This document shows positions 38,886 to 47,914 of a stretch of DNA of 64,000 nucleotides, one piece after another. Position numbers and translations under genes: made by a program. The notes under the pieces were generated by a model. It was not told the origin of the DNA and made no database searches. It was given only the letters and a program-made list of their open reading frames with translations. The DNA comes from Planctomycetaceae bacterium. Lineage in GTDB: Bacteria > Planctomycetota > UBA1135 > GCA-002686595. The stretch is taken from positions 62,001 to 126,000 of the forward strand of contig WYBT01000032.1 in NCBI GenBank assembly GCA_011525785.1, written 5' to 3'. Numbering within the stretch: position 1 is the stretch's first letter; the number at the start of each line of letters is the position of its first letter.

Positions 38886-41264
38886 TCAGGGCGCCCAGGC
38901 CGCGACGAGCGCGTTGGAGTAGTTGGTGGTGTCGCTCGTGCAGTAGTTCGCGGGGTTGCGGTACCACACCTGATAGACGACGGTCGCGCCCGCCGGCGGG
39001 ATCGCACCCGCGATCGAAAGCGGCGCGTCGCCGACGCCAGGGAACAGCGCTCCGCCCGCCGCGCTCGTGCTCTTGGTCCCAAGTCGGCGCACCGGCGATG
39101 CCGCGCAGCGCACGCCGTCGCCGAACGGCGCGCCCGCGGCGCCGTTGATCGAACCGGCGCCCTGGAAGAACAGGCAGCTCACTCCGGCGGGCATGCCTGA
39201 GCAGAAGAGCTGCAGCGTGTCGGCGCCCGTCGCCGCGACTCCGCCGAACGAGAGGTGCGCGCCGCTCGGCGAGCTCGAGTTCGGACAACCGCCGACCGTC
39301 GAAGCTCCGTTGCCGCACGGACACACGACGCTCGCGCCGTCGCAGAACGATGCCACGGCCCCGCCCGCGCCTGCGTCGTAGCGCGCGCCGAGGATGTCGA
39401 ACGAGAAGTACGCCGCGCCGTCGGGCTCGCGCGCGAGCGAGATGGCGAACGTGCGCGAGTCAGCAGCCGGTTGGCTCGACTCCTGCGCCGCGATGCGCGC
39501 ATCGCGCTCGATGCCGTAATCAGCAGCGATCGGCTGGTGCGCCACGACGGCGGCCAGCGAGGCGCCGTTGAAGAGCACTTCGCTCGCGTACACGTCGTAG
39601 TCGACCGCGCTCGAGCCGTAGAGCTCGGAGTAGACGCACACGAAGCGACTGCCGTCGGTGTCGACGCACGGCCAGCGCTGGTCCTGGTACCAGAACGGAC
39701 CGTCGTACGAGCTGAGGTTGACGCTGGAGACCACGCTCGCGCCGTCGAGGCCGCTGACGATGATGTCGCGATCGCTGCCGAAGTCCTCTTCGTAGGCCAC
39801 GATCCAGCGCTCGCTCGCACCCTGGCTCGGCGACACGGCAGGCGAGGTGTGATCGACGCCGGTGACGGCGATCGGGAAGCTCGCACTGCTCACCGCGCCG
39901 TTCCACTGGACGCGCGCGCCGAAGATGTCGTTGCCGCCAGCGGGACTCGCACGCTGCCAGGCGAGGTTCCAGCGCGAGCCGCTGTTGGAGCGCGAGACCG
40001 ACACGAGCGAATCGAACGTGCCGATCGACAAGTCGATGTTGACAGTTCCCGTAAGCACCGCGCCGCCGTCGGTGACGAGCTTGCCGTGCAGGTCGTGGTC
40101 GGCGCCGAACGAGTAGATGCGCTCGTAGGCGACCAGGAAGTAGCTCGGCCCGCTCGGGTACGGATCGCCGCCGACGTCGGGGTTGAGCAGGTCGAAGCTC
40201 GCTCCGCCGGCGATCTTGAACTGCGGCGAGAGCAGCGCCGTGTTGACGTCGCGCGTGCGGCCCCACACCTCGATGCGGCCGGTGCTCGCGTTCAGGACGT
40301 GCGCAACGACGAGGAAGCGATTGGTCGCGCCGTTGTTCGCACAGCGCGGGCGCGCCCAGAAGTTCGCGGTCATGTCGATCCAGCCGCCGCGGTACAGCGG
40401 CGCACCGCCCGGCGCGTACATGTCCGCCCAGACGTCGTGGTCGTTGGCGCTGAACTCGCTCTGCCAGACGTGCAGCACGGCCTGGCCGCTCGCGTCGAAG
40501 CACAGATCGGGCGAGAACGACTCCGCGGGCGTGGCCTCGACGCCGAAGGCCGCGATCAACGGATCGACGAGCAGCGGATAGCTCGCTTCGCGCGCGAACT
40601 GCGCGGGAACGAGCAGCGAAAGTTCGCCGCACTCCCATTCGCTCTCCAGTTCGAGTTCGCAGCCGCGCGCGTCGATCGCCTTGGCCGCGCCGTAGCCGGC
40701 CGAGCCGAACTCGTTCGAGAAGCGCCAGCCCGCGCCGTCGCGCTCGGCGACCAGCTCGGTCTCGACGCGCAGCGTCAGCCGCAGCTCGCCGTCGCCCAGC
40801 GGCCGGGGCACGACGAACGACTGCTCCATGCCGCGCGGCGCGAGTTCGTAGCGCTCGACCAGCGCGCCGCGCTCGTAGCGCACTTGGGTCCCATCGCGCT
40901 GCGGCCGTGCGTCGAAGTCGAATTCCACGCTGCGTTCGCCGCACTCGAGCCCAGCGAGCCGCAGCTCGAGCGGATAGTTGCGCGGCGCCTTCGACGCGAG
41001 GAACGGCGTGAACTGCACGCGCTCGTCGAAGCGCGCCTTGTAGTTCGCGCCGCGCGCCCACAGCGCCTCGCCGACGACGTCGAAGTCGACGCGCTCGCGC
41101 GAGACGGAGGCCTCGAGGTCAGGTCGAGCGCCGCGCGTGCGCGCAGGAGCGCTCGCGGGCGGCGCCAGCAGGTCGAGGGGCGCATGGGCGCGCTCTTGAG
41201 CCGAGCGCGCCGACAGATCGAGCGACGCAGCGACGAGCGCGAAGACGAGGAGGCGAACGTTCAT
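38886..41264 (-). CDS. Large secreted protein with a second type of C-terminal cysteine module
   Basis: 792 residues from ATG 41264 with a signal peptide (MNVRLLVFALVAASLDLSARS). The N-terminal ~210 residues are beta-rich (VDFDVVGEALWARGANYKARFDE, then a VDPLIAAFGVEATPAES boundary). Residues ~235-630 look like a repeat or propeller-like region (VLHVWQSEFSANDHDVWAD, FLVVAHVLNASTGRIEVWG, WNLAWQRASPAGGNDIFGARVQW, WIVAYEEDFGSDRDIIVSGL). The C-terminal ~150 residues are a different cysteine module (VCPCGNGASTVGGCPNSS, LFCSGMPAG, PFGDGVRC, VYQVWYRNPANYC, NYSNALVAAW). It ends in the same Q.W.R.P...SNAL pattern as the other secreted proteins here. The function is unknown; the context suggests the cell surface. 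Confidence 0.82.
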   Translation of the reverse strand: MNVRLLVFALVAASLDLSARSAQERAHAPLDLLAPPASAPARTRGARPDLEASVSRERVDFDVVGEALWARGANYKARFDERVQFTPFLASKAPRNYPLELRLAGLECGERSVEFDFDARPQRDGTQVRYERGALVERYELAPRGMEQSFVVPRPLGDGELRLTLRVETELVAERDGAGWRFSNEFGSAGYGAAKAIDARGCELELESEWECGELSLLVPAQFAREASYPLLVDPLIAAFGVEATPAESFSPDLCFDASGQAVLHVWQSEFSANDHDVWADMYAPGGAPLYRGGWIDMTANFWARPRCANNGATNRFLVVAHVLNASTGRIEVWGRTRDVNTALLSPQFKIAGGASFDLLNPDVGGDPYPSGPSYFLVAYERIYSFGADHDLHGKLVTDGGAVLTGTVNIDLSIGTFDSLVSVSRSNSGSRWNLAWQRASPAGGNDIFGARVQWNGAVSSASFPIAVTGVDHTSPAVSPSQGASERWIVAYEEDFGSDRDIIVSGLDGASVVSSVNLSSYDGPFWYQDQRWPCVDTDGSRFVCVYSELYGSSAVDYDVYASEVLFNGASLAAVVAHQPIAADYGIERDARIAAQESSQPAADSRTFAISLAREPDGAAYFSFDILGARYDAGAGGAVASFCDGASVVCPCGNGASTVGGCPNSSSPSGAHLSFGGVAATGADTLQLFCSGMPAGVSCLFFQGAGSINGAAGAPFGDGVRCAASPVRRLGTKSTSAAGGALFPGVGDAPLSIAGAIPPAGATVVYQVWYRNPANYCTSDTTNYSNALVAAWAP

Positions 41265-41522
41265 CGGGGCGCTTTCGCTCGGTGCGGATGGGTCCAGCGA
41301 AACCTACCCCGACCCGCGGCCGTGGGCGGCGCGCGAGCACAACCGCAGGCGAGCGCACACCACGCGTGAGTCGCGAACCGCGAAGTCCTTTCGCAGCCGG
41401 GCGCCGCGCTCCGCCGATCCGGTTGAACTCTGCGCGCCGTGCTACCATCGCACTGGCGCGGAAGAGGTGTCGGGCCCGGGCGAGTCGGCCGACGACCTTT
41501 CGATCGACTCGCCCTCAGGACC

Positions 41523-41528
41523 AAGGAG
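41523..41528 (+). promoter_or_regulatory. Ribosome-binding site that fixes the start at 41537
   Basis: AAGGAG lies 8 bp upstream of ATG 41537. It favours this start over the longer frame beginning at 41282, whose first 85 residues are Arg-rich and lack a signal peptide. Confidence 0.7.
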
Positions 41529-41536
41529 TCCCCGTC

Positions 41537-42931
41537 ATGTTGCAGAGCGCCCGCTGGCTCTCCGTTCTTCCGCTGCTGTCTGTGGTCGCCGCCACTTCGT
41601 CGCGCGCCCAGTCCACGCAGCTCGATTTCCACCCCGTTCCCGGCGCAATTGCGCGCGTCGGCGTCTTCGACTACGACAACCAGCGCTGGCTCAGCCCGCG
41701 CGCGGAGCTGGCGGCGCGCGCGTCGTCGATTCCGGTGTACGACAACAGCTGCATCTCGTTCGGCTTCTACACGGCTGTCAGCGCCTGCACGGATGCGATC
41801 GCCGACGGCCGGATCCCCGGCGGTCTGGGCGGCAACAACCCGCAGGGCGCAACGGTCGACAACCAGATCAACTACTTCGAGTTCGCGTACTGCACTGCGA
41901 CCCTCACCGGAGCGGTCGACATCAAGGTGGGCTTCTACGATTCGCTCGGCGGACCCTGCGCCGGCTCGCTCCCACCCACGCCGCCTTCGCTCGCTTCACA
42001 GGCCGCGCGCTACTTCGACTTCGGCGCGAACTCGGGCTTTCCGCTTCCGGGTGCGACGAGCGTCGGCGCACTCGCCTGCTACTTCATCGGCATCACTTCG
42101 AACAGCGGCTTCTGCCTCCAGTCCGACGGCGACGGCGTCTTCAACAACGACGCGCTGCTCGACAACTTCAACTGGTCGTTCCAGCTCGAAAGTCCGCCCA
42201 GCCCGGGCGGTCCGGTCGGCGGCGTCGTGCTGGCGGGCGAGCCGTCGCTCTCGCCGCCGGGCGGCTGCACCTACAACATCCCCTGCGGCGGCGGCCCGAG
42301 CGGCCCCGCGTGCGGGACCGGGCTGGGTGCGCTCGACGGCTTCTGGGTCAACGTCGACCCGGCCGCGCCGAACTGCACCACCGCGCCCGGCGGCGGCACA
42401 GGCTGCTACTGGTTCGGCGGCTACCCCGGCAACCCGTTCGCCTCGTTCTACTTGAAGCTCGGCTCCGCGGGCTCGTGCGGCGCGTGCGACGGCGCTCCGA
42501 CCTCGTACTGCACCGCGGGCACTAGCACGAGCGGCTGCGCTGCGAGCATGTCGCTCAGCGGCGTGCCCTCGGTCGCCAATCCGCAGCCGGTGATCCTCAG
42601 CGCGAACAACGTCGAGGGGCAGCGCGCGGGCCTGGTGTTCGTCGGGCTCTCGCAGCAGAGCGTTCCGTGGGGCGCGGGCAGCTCGAGCTTCTTGTGCGTG
42701 AAGCCGCCGATCGCGCGCCTGCCGGTGCAGAACTCGGGCGGGACCGCGGGCCAGTGCAACGGCGCGATCTCAGGCGACCTCAACGCCTACCTCGTCGCCA
42801 ACGGCAACGTGCTGCTGGGCGTGGCGCCGTACTCGGGGCTGCTGGTGCACGCACAGACCTGGTGCCGGCACCCGGCCACACCCAAGTCGACCAGCCTCAG
42901 CGACGCGCTGACCGTGACGTTCTGTCCTTGA
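41537..42931 (+). CDS. Secreted protein with shared C-terminal CTAG/SNAL module
   Basis: 464 residues from ATG 41537. The signal peptide is typical (MLQSARWLSVLPLLSVVAATSSRAQS). The passenger (~27-320) is Gly/Asn/Cys-rich and beta-type (DFHPVPGAIARVGVFDYDNQ, FGFYTAVSACTDAIADGRI, LDNFNWSFQLESPPSPGGP, CYWFGGYPGNPFASFYLKLG) without a family I know. Residues ~320-464 are a divergent copy of the shared module: YCTAGTSTSGC, NNVEGQRAGLVFVGL, SFLCVKPPIARLPVQNSGG, GQCNGAISGDLNAY, HAQTWCRHPATPKSTSLSDAL. An extra cysteine replaces the aromatic residue in QxWxR. It is divergent from the large secreted protein (272 bp between starts) and convergent with arsS (22 bp). Confidence 0.87.
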   Translation: MLQSARWLSVLPLLSVVAATSSRAQSTQLDFHPVPGAIARVGVFDYDNQRWLSPRAELAARASSIPVYDNSCISFGFYTAVSACTDAIADGRIPGGLGGNNPQGATVDNQINYFEFAYCTATLTGAVDIKVGFYDSLGGPCAGSLPPTPPSLASQAARYFDFGANSGFPLPGATSVGALACYFIGITSNSGFCLQSDGDGVFNNDALLDNFNWSFQLESPPSPGGPVGGVVLAGEPSLSPPGGCTYNIPCGGGPSGPACGTGLGALDGFWVNVDPAAPNCTTAPGGGTGCYWFGGYPGNPFASFYLKLGSAGSCGACDGAPTSYCTAGTSTSGCAASMSLSGVPSVANPQPVILSANNVEGQRAGLVFVGLSQQSVPWGAGSSSFLCVKPPIARLPVQNSGGTAGQCNGAISGDLNAYLVANGNVLLGVAPYSGLLVHAQTWCRHPATPKSTSLSDALTVTFCP

Positions 42932-42953
42932 TGCGCGCGCGGCGCGGCGAGCT

Positions 42954-44063
42954 TCAAGTCGTCGCGCCGCCGCACGAAGAACCCGCGCCGGCCGTGCACC
43001 CAAAGCAGTGCCGGCCGGTGCGGATGCGGCGCGAGGCGAGCGCTCGGAGATCGAAGTCGCGCAGGTGGCGCGGCGTCGCTTGCTCGAACTCGCCTTCGCG
43101 CGCGCCCAGCTCGAGTTCGAGCATCTGGTTGAAGTCGCAGTCGTACAGCCGCCCGTCCCAGCCGACCGAGAGCGTCGTGCGGCACATCACGCCGCGCGCC
43201 GCCGCGGGGTTGAACGAGTCGACCAAGAGCTGCAGGTAGCGCTCGAGGTGCCCGGAGTTCTCCAGCCACTCGAGGTAGCGGCTGATCGGCATGTTCGCGA
43301 TGGCGTACAGCTCGTTGAACACGATCCCGTGGAGCCGCGCGAGCTCGCGCTGCCATTCGAGCTTGGCTGAAGCTTGCGCTGCGGGCAGGAACGCGCCGAC
43401 GGGGTTGGTGACGAGCACCAGGCGCAGCCCCGAGCTCTCGACGCCGTAACCCAGTGCGTTGAGCGCCTTGAGCGCCGCGATCGAGCCCTCGTACACGCCC
43501 TCGCCGCGCTGGCGATCGGTGTTGAGCGCGCGGTAGTGCGGCAGCGAGCACACCAGCTCCACTCGCTGCTCGGCGAAGAACGCCGGCAGGTGCGCAAAGG
43601 GCCGCGAGGCGATCACCGTCAGGTTGCAGCGGTGCATCACGTGGCGTCCCAGGCGCCGCGCCTCGCGCACGATCCACTCGAAGTTCTCGTTCAGCTCCGG
43701 CGCGCCGCCGGTGATGTCCAGCGTCGGGATGTCGCTCTGCGCGAGCACGTGCAGCGCCAGCTCGGCTGTCTCGCGCGTCATCGACTCGGTGCGTTCGGGC
43801 CCGGCGTCGACGTGGCAGTGCGCGCAGGTCTGGTTGCAGACCTTGCCCAGGTTGAGCTGCAGCACTTCGATGCCGCTGGCGCGCAGCGGCGCGAGGCCGG
43901 CGCGTTCGAGGTGCGCGTCGAACGAGCCGCCGAGCGCGTCATCGAGCTCGAGCGCGTCCAGGCGCGCGATCTGCGCCGCTCCGCTGGCGAGCGGCGAGCC
44001 GCGGCGCGCGAGCGTGGGCGCGAGCGTCAGTCCGCGCGAGGCGCTGGAGAGCTTGTCGTCCAC
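42954..44063 (-). CDS. arsS: Radical SAM protein of the ArsS (arsenosugar biosynthesis) family
   Basis: 369 residues from GTG 44063, 1 bp after the stop of its partner gene. The radical SAM cluster motif is CNQTCAHCHVDAGPERTE (about residues 77-94, CxxxCxxC), followed by the SAM-binding TLDITGGAPELN. The C-terminal cysteines MCRTTLSVGWDGRLYDCDFNQML and HCFGCTAGAGSSCGG match the DUF3641-type end of ArsS. In arsenosugar-producing organisms ArsS acts after arsenic methylation to attach the 5'-deoxyadenosyl group. No arsM methyltransferase or arsenic resistance gene is visible in this window, so the role here rests on family membership alone. Confidence 0.92.
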   Translation of the reverse strand: MDDKLSSASRGLTLAPTLARRGSPLASGAAQIARLDALELDDALGGSFDAHLERAGLAPLRASGIEVLQLNLGKVCNQTCAHCHVDAGPERTESMTRETAELALHVLAQSDIPTLDITGGAPELNENFEWIVREARRLGRHVMHRCNLTVIASRPFAHLPAFFAEQRVELVCSLPHYRALNTDRQRGEGVYEGSIAALKALNALGYGVESSGLRLVLVTNPVGAFLPAAQASAKLEWQRELARLHGIVFNELYAIANMPISRYLEWLENSGHLERYLQLLVDSFNPAAARGVMCRTTLSVGWDGRLYDCDFNQMLELELGAREGEFEQATPRHLRDFDLRALASRRIRTGRHCFGCTAGAGSSCGGATT

Positions 44064-44064
44064 G

Positions 44065-44397
44065 TCACAGGCCGAGTCTGGCGGCCGCGTTCTTCATCTG
44101 CGCTGCGTGGGCGAGCGCCGCTCCGCCGCGGATGGCCGCGGCCACGTGCGCGACCTCGGTGAGCTGCTCGAGATCGGCGCCGTGCTTGAGCGTCTCCTGC
44201 GTGTAGGCGTCGATGCAGTAGGGACACTGCACGGCGTACGCGGCGCCCAAGGCGATCAGCGCCTTGTCGCGCGCCGACAGCGCGCCGTCCGCGAAGACCG
44301 CGCCGTAGTAGTCGAAGAACTTCTTGGCGAGCGCGGGCGCGTGCTCGCCCAGTTGCGCGAAGCGCGCCAGGTCGGCGGGGTCGTAGTAGGTGTCCAT
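44065..44397 (-). CDS. ArsS-associated AhpD-like peroxidase-family protein
   Basis: 110 residues from ATG 44397. The carboxymuconolactone-decarboxylase/AhpD core has ARDKALIALGAAYAVQCPYCID with the CPYC redox pair (about residues 58-61), then THGAD-like LKHGADLEQLTEVAHVAAAIRGGAALAHAAQM. This version of the family is normally encoded next to arsS, as here, and is described as a peroxidase-like partner. Both active cysteines are encoded by ordinary codons (TGT and TGC), so this is not a selenoprotein. It forms a two-gene operon with arsS. Confidence 0.9.
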   Translation of the reverse strand: MDTYYDPADLARFAQLGEHAPALAKKFFDYYGAVFADGALSARDKALIALGAAYAVQCPYCIDAYTQETLKHGADLEQLTEVAHVAAAIRGGAALAHAAQMKNAAARLGL

Positions 44398-44451
44398 GGG
44401 GCAGGAGAATCGACGCGCGGACGCGCGCGTTCAAGGAGCGGCTCCGCTTCG

Positions 44452-46044
44452 ATGCCGCGGCGACGCTTGGAATTCGCGGCGAACTGCAACCTCAGCGCGC
44501 CTGGATCAGTCCACGTGGGCGTGAAGACCGTGAGGGTGCTCGGCGCCTGCCTCGCCGGCTCGCAGGCCGAACTCGTGACCGTCGAAGCGCGCTTCGACGC
44601 CGCGCCGAAGGAGCGCACGGAAGTCGTCCTGACCGGCCTGCCCGACCCCGTGATCCGCGAGAGCAAGGGGCGATTGGTGTGCGCGCTGGAAGCCAATGGC
44701 CTGCACTTGCCGCACGGTCGGCTGTACTTGAACCTCGTGCCCGCCGCGCGCCGCAAGTCGGGCGAGAGCCTCGATCTGCCGCTCTTGCTCGGCGCCGCGG
44801 CCGCCTGCGGGCATTTCGAGGCGCGCGCGCTGCGCGGGCGACTGTTCCTGGGCGAACTGGGCATCGACGGGGCGCTCCACGCGTCGCCCGGCGGGCTCGC
44901 TGCGGCTCTGGCGGCGTCGCGGGCCGGCATACAGGAGGTCATCGCGCCCTCGATCACGGCGCACGAAGCCGCCTGGGCGCCGGGCGTGAGCGCGCACGCC
45001 GCCGCGCACGTCGACGAGGTGCTCGCGCACCTGACCTCGCCCACGCGCCGCCTCGCAGCGCTCACGCCCACCGATGCGCAGCGCGAACCGCACGACCCGC
45101 ACTCGCTCGACGACGTGCGCGGCCAGGCGGCCGCCAAGTTCGCGCTCGCGGTGGCCGCCGCGGGCGGGCACGGCGTGCTGTTCATCGGCGCCCCGGGCGC
45201 GGGCAAGAGCATGCTGGCGCGGCGCTTCGCCACGCTGCTCGCGCCCCCCGAGCTCGACGAGCGCCTCGAGATCACGCGCGTGCTCTCGGCGGCGGGGCGC
45301 TGGCCCGGAGGCCTCGCACGCGCGCGGCCCTTTCGCGCGCCGCACCACACCGTGAGCTACGCCGGCATGGTCGGCGGCGGCTCGCCGCCGATGCCGGGCG
45401 AGATCACGCTCGCTCACTGCGGCGTGCTGTTCCTCGACGAGCTGCCCGAATTCCGCCGCGAGGTGCTCGAGGCGCTGCGCCAACCTCTCGAGTCCGGCTC
45501 GATCCTGATCAGCCGCGCCGGGCGCCAACTCGAGCTCGAAGCGCGCTTCCAGCTGGTGGCAGCGATGAATCCCTGTCCCTGCGGCTACCTCGGCCATCCA
45601 CGCACGCCGTGCACGTGCCCGCCGACGGCGGTGCAGCGCTACCGCCAGCGCATCTCAGGACCGCTGCTCGACCGCATCGACCTGCGGCTGGAGCTCAGCG
45701 CGCCGACGCTCGACGAGCTGACCGGCCCCTCGAGCCGGCCGACGCATGGCGTGAGCGCCGCGGAGTTGAGCTCCGCCGTCGCACGCGCACGCGAGCTGTC
45801 GAAAGCGCGTCAAGCTGCGCGCCGCAACGTCGACCTCGGCGCGGACGAACTCGATCGGCACGCCCCGCTCGACGCGGCTCTGCGCTCGCTGCTCGCGCGG
45901 GCCCAGCGCCAGCGCGGGCTCTCGGCGCGCGCGGTGCAGTCGCTGCGGCGCGTCGCGCGCACGTTGGCGGACCTCGACGGCGCCGAACGCGTCGCCGCGG
46001 CGCACTTGGCGCAGGCGCTCGCATTGCGCTCACCGCTCTTGTGA
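44452..46044 (+). CDS. comM: ComM/YifB-like Mg-chelatase-family AAA+ ATPase
   Basis: 530 residues from ATG 44452, which has AAGGAG 13 bp upstream. By family alignment GTG 44521 (VKTVRVLGACLAGSQAELVTVEA) could be the true start. The N-terminal ChlI-type domain (TEVVLTGLPDPVIRESKGR, PHGRLYLNLVPA) is followed by the AAA+ core: Walker A IGAPGAGKSMLARR, VLFLDELPEFRREVLEALRQPLE (Walker B), AAMNPCPCGYLGHP and RISGPLLDRIDLRLEL. A CxCG/CTC cysteine set is intact. ComM helicases promote branch migration during natural transformation. It is divergent from the ArsS-associated gene. With comEC in the same window it hints at transformability. Confidence 0.93.
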   Translation: MPRRRLEFAANCNLSAPGSVHVGVKTVRVLGACLAGSQAELVTVEARFDAAPKERTEVVLTGLPDPVIRESKGRLVCALEANGLHLPHGRLYLNLVPAARRKSGESLDLPLLLGAAAACGHFEARALRGRLFLGELGIDGALHASPGGLAAALAASRAGIQEVIAPSITAHEAAWAPGVSAHAAAHVDEVLAHLTSPTRRLAALTPTDAQREPHDPHSLDDVRGQAAAKFALAVAAAGGHGVLFIGAPGAGKSMLARRFATLLAPPELDERLEITRVLSAAGRWPGGLARARPFRAPHHTVSYAGMVGGGSPPMPGEITLAHCGVLFLDELPEFRREVLEALRQPLESGSILISRAGRQLELEARFQLVAAMNPCPCGYLGHPRTPCTCPPTAVQRYRQRISGPLLDRIDLRLELSAPTLDELTGPSSRPTHGVSAAELSSAVARARELSKARQAARRNVDLGADELDRHAPLDAALRSLLARAQRQRGLSARAVQSLRRVARTLADLDGAERVAAAHLAQALALRSPLL

Positions 46045-46148
46045 TCGATCGACCGATGTTCGCACACCACGCCTGTCGGTCGTTCGAACTCGCGCGAGCG
46101 CGGTCTCGTGCGCCCGCAGGCGTCGTCGAAGCGAGCCGGGTGGACGCA

Positions 46149-47867
46149 TCAGCGCGTGAGCGTGGCGCGGATCACCGACTCCTCATCCGGACGCACGTCG
46201 ACCACCAGCGCGCCACCACCCGAAGTTGGACGGAACGACGGAAGGGTCAGCGTCGCCGTGTAGCGACCCGGCTCGAGACCTTCGACGATGTACGGCGGTC
46301 GAATACCCCGACCGGCCGCGAGCTTGGCGCCGGGCTTCCATTCACCCTGCGTCCCCCGTTCGCCGCGGGTCAGCATCAACTGCACGTGCCCGGCGTACGG
46401 CGCGCCTGCACGATCGCTGAGTTCGAAGCGGATCCAACCCGTGCCCGTGAGCGGCACATCGAACCGGCTGCCGCTAGCGAACACATCGAGCGTCACAAGC
46501 GCCTCAGCCCGTGGCGGGTGAGCGAAAAGTCCAGACGCGAAGCGGGCCCCGTAGCGTCCGCAGGGTACATCCTCGACGAGCGCCTTGCCGTCCGCGTCTG
46601 GCTCAACGGGGAACTGCCAGACCGCGCCGCTGTCCGAACTCAGCTCGAGGCGACCGCCGTGGGTTGCGCGCGCGCGCAGCGACTCATCCGACCCGGCTCT
46701 CGTGATGAACACAACCTCGAGCGTTCCGCGTTCGGCGAATCGGTCATCGAGCGCGACGACATGGATCGGTATATCGCTGGAGACGATTCCAGCGGGGAAT
46801 CGCTCGACTCCCGCCGCATAGCCTGCGAGCTCATGATCGAGTCTCACCGGGCCAATGCTGACCGCTTCCGAGTCGGACTCGAAGAACCACAGCAGCATGC
46901 CGGGAGGAACGAAGCTCCACTTCGGATCCAGGCCGGACAGGTAGACATCAACGGCTGCAACGCCGCCTCGAAAGCTGGAACCCTGTTCCTCGCACCAGCC
47001 CTCGAGTGTGCGATGGGCCAGACTCCTGATCTCGCGCTGCCCAGCCCGGTCAACGAACTGAACAGCGGCTCCGAACAAGCGAGTAACCTCGATCGAGACG
47101 TTCTCCTCGCCGGCTCGAACCGTTCCGACTCCGCCACGTCTCACGTACCCCGCGCCGCCGCAGGCCAGCGCGTAGAGCTCCCCCGCGTTCACTCCATCGA
47201 TGCAGAAGGCCCCATCGGCATCCGTGACGGTGAGCAGCAGCGAGGGGTCGCTGTCCGTGAGCCGCTCCACGCGGCCGACGAGTTCTTCGAGAGTCGTCTG
47301 TCGTGAGAACACCATCACGCGGACCGGCGCACTCGGGGGAGCGCCGCCACTCGTCCGCACGACGCCGCAGATCCGGTCCGCAGGCCTGAAGACGAGCGTG
47401 AGACGCTCTGGATGCGGCGGCGCGCAGTTGGCTCGAACTGGAGTGAAGCCGCTCGCGCGACCCACGAGTTCGATCGCACCTGTCCCAGTCAGTTCGAGAT
47501 CCAGCGCGCCGGTGCGATCCGTGCGGCCGCGTTCGATCCAGGCGCCGCCGCTGCGTGTGAAGATCCTCGCGCCATCGACAATCGCTCCGCGTTCGTCTAC
47601 GGCGAGAATCACGGTGGAAGTCGGCGCTGCGACGGACGCCATCACTTGTCGCCGGTCAGCTTCGGCGCCGCTCGGCGCAACCAGCGGCGCCGCTTCATCG
47701 CGCGGCTTCGAATCTCGCAGCGGCTCGGCGCCCCGTGAGGGCGAATCGCCGAAGCGCAGCCACAAGACCGCGATGACTAGAAGACCCAGGACGAGGCCGG
47801 CTGCACACGCCACTTGGGCTCGCGATCGCCTTCGGTCTGACCGCACGGTTCGCGCCGGTTGGAACAC
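46149..47867 (-). CDS. Single-pass membrane protein with carboxypeptidase-regulatory-like domains
   Basis: 572 residues from GTG 47867. A membrane anchor lies at ~19-38 (ACAAGLVLGLLVIAVLWLRF) after a basic start. The outer part is beta-rich. It contains at least two regulatory-like Ig folds: ILAVDERGAIVDGARIFTRS with RTDRTGALDLEL (~85-150), and GVVRTSGGAPPSAPVRVMVFS with VTDADGAFCIDGVNAGELYAL (~168-235). A third fold near the end (RFELSDRAGAPYAGHVQLML, IVEGLEPGRYTATLTLPSF) is of the same type. The function is unknown; such proteins often sit at the envelope and bind proteins or glycans. Its DNA is clearly lower in GC (about 60% in lines I counted) than the flanking genes, which suggests a different origin. 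Confidence 0.8.
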   Translation of the reverse strand: MFQPARTVRSDRRRSRAQVACAAGLVLGLLVIAVLWLRFGDSPSRGAEPLRDSKPRDEAAPLVAPSGAEADRRQVMASVAAPTSTVILAVDERGAIVDGARIFTRSGGAWIERGRTDRTGALDLELTGTGAIELVGRASGFTPVRANCAPPHPERLTLVFRPADRICGVVRTSGGAPPSAPVRVMVFSRQTTLEELVGRVERLTDSDPSLLLTVTDADGAFCIDGVNAGELYALACGGAGYVRRGGVGTVRAGEENVSIEVTRLFGAAVQFVDRAGQREIRSLAHRTLEGWCEEQGSSFRGGVAAVDVYLSGLDPKWSFVPPGMLLWFFESDSEAVSIGPVRLDHELAGYAAGVERFPAGIVSSDIPIHVVALDDRFAERGTLEVVFITRAGSDESLRARATHGGRLELSSDSGAVWQFPVEPDADGKALVEDVPCGRYGARFASGLFAHPPRAEALVTLDVFASGSRFDVPLTGTGWIRFELSDRAGAPYAGHVQLMLTRGERGTQGEWKPGAKLAAGRGIRPPYIVEGLEPGRYTATLTLPSFRPTSGGGALVVDVRPDEESVIRATLTR

Positions 47868-47914
47868 GTTGTGAGCGCAGCCTATTCGTGTTCAGTCCGT
47901 CGGCGGGGGCCAAC

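Noticed and set aside
44065-44397. Selenocysteine in the AhpD-like protein
   Set aside because: Some relatives of this family use Sec, but the CPYC cysteines here are encoded by TGT and TGC with no in-frame TGA.
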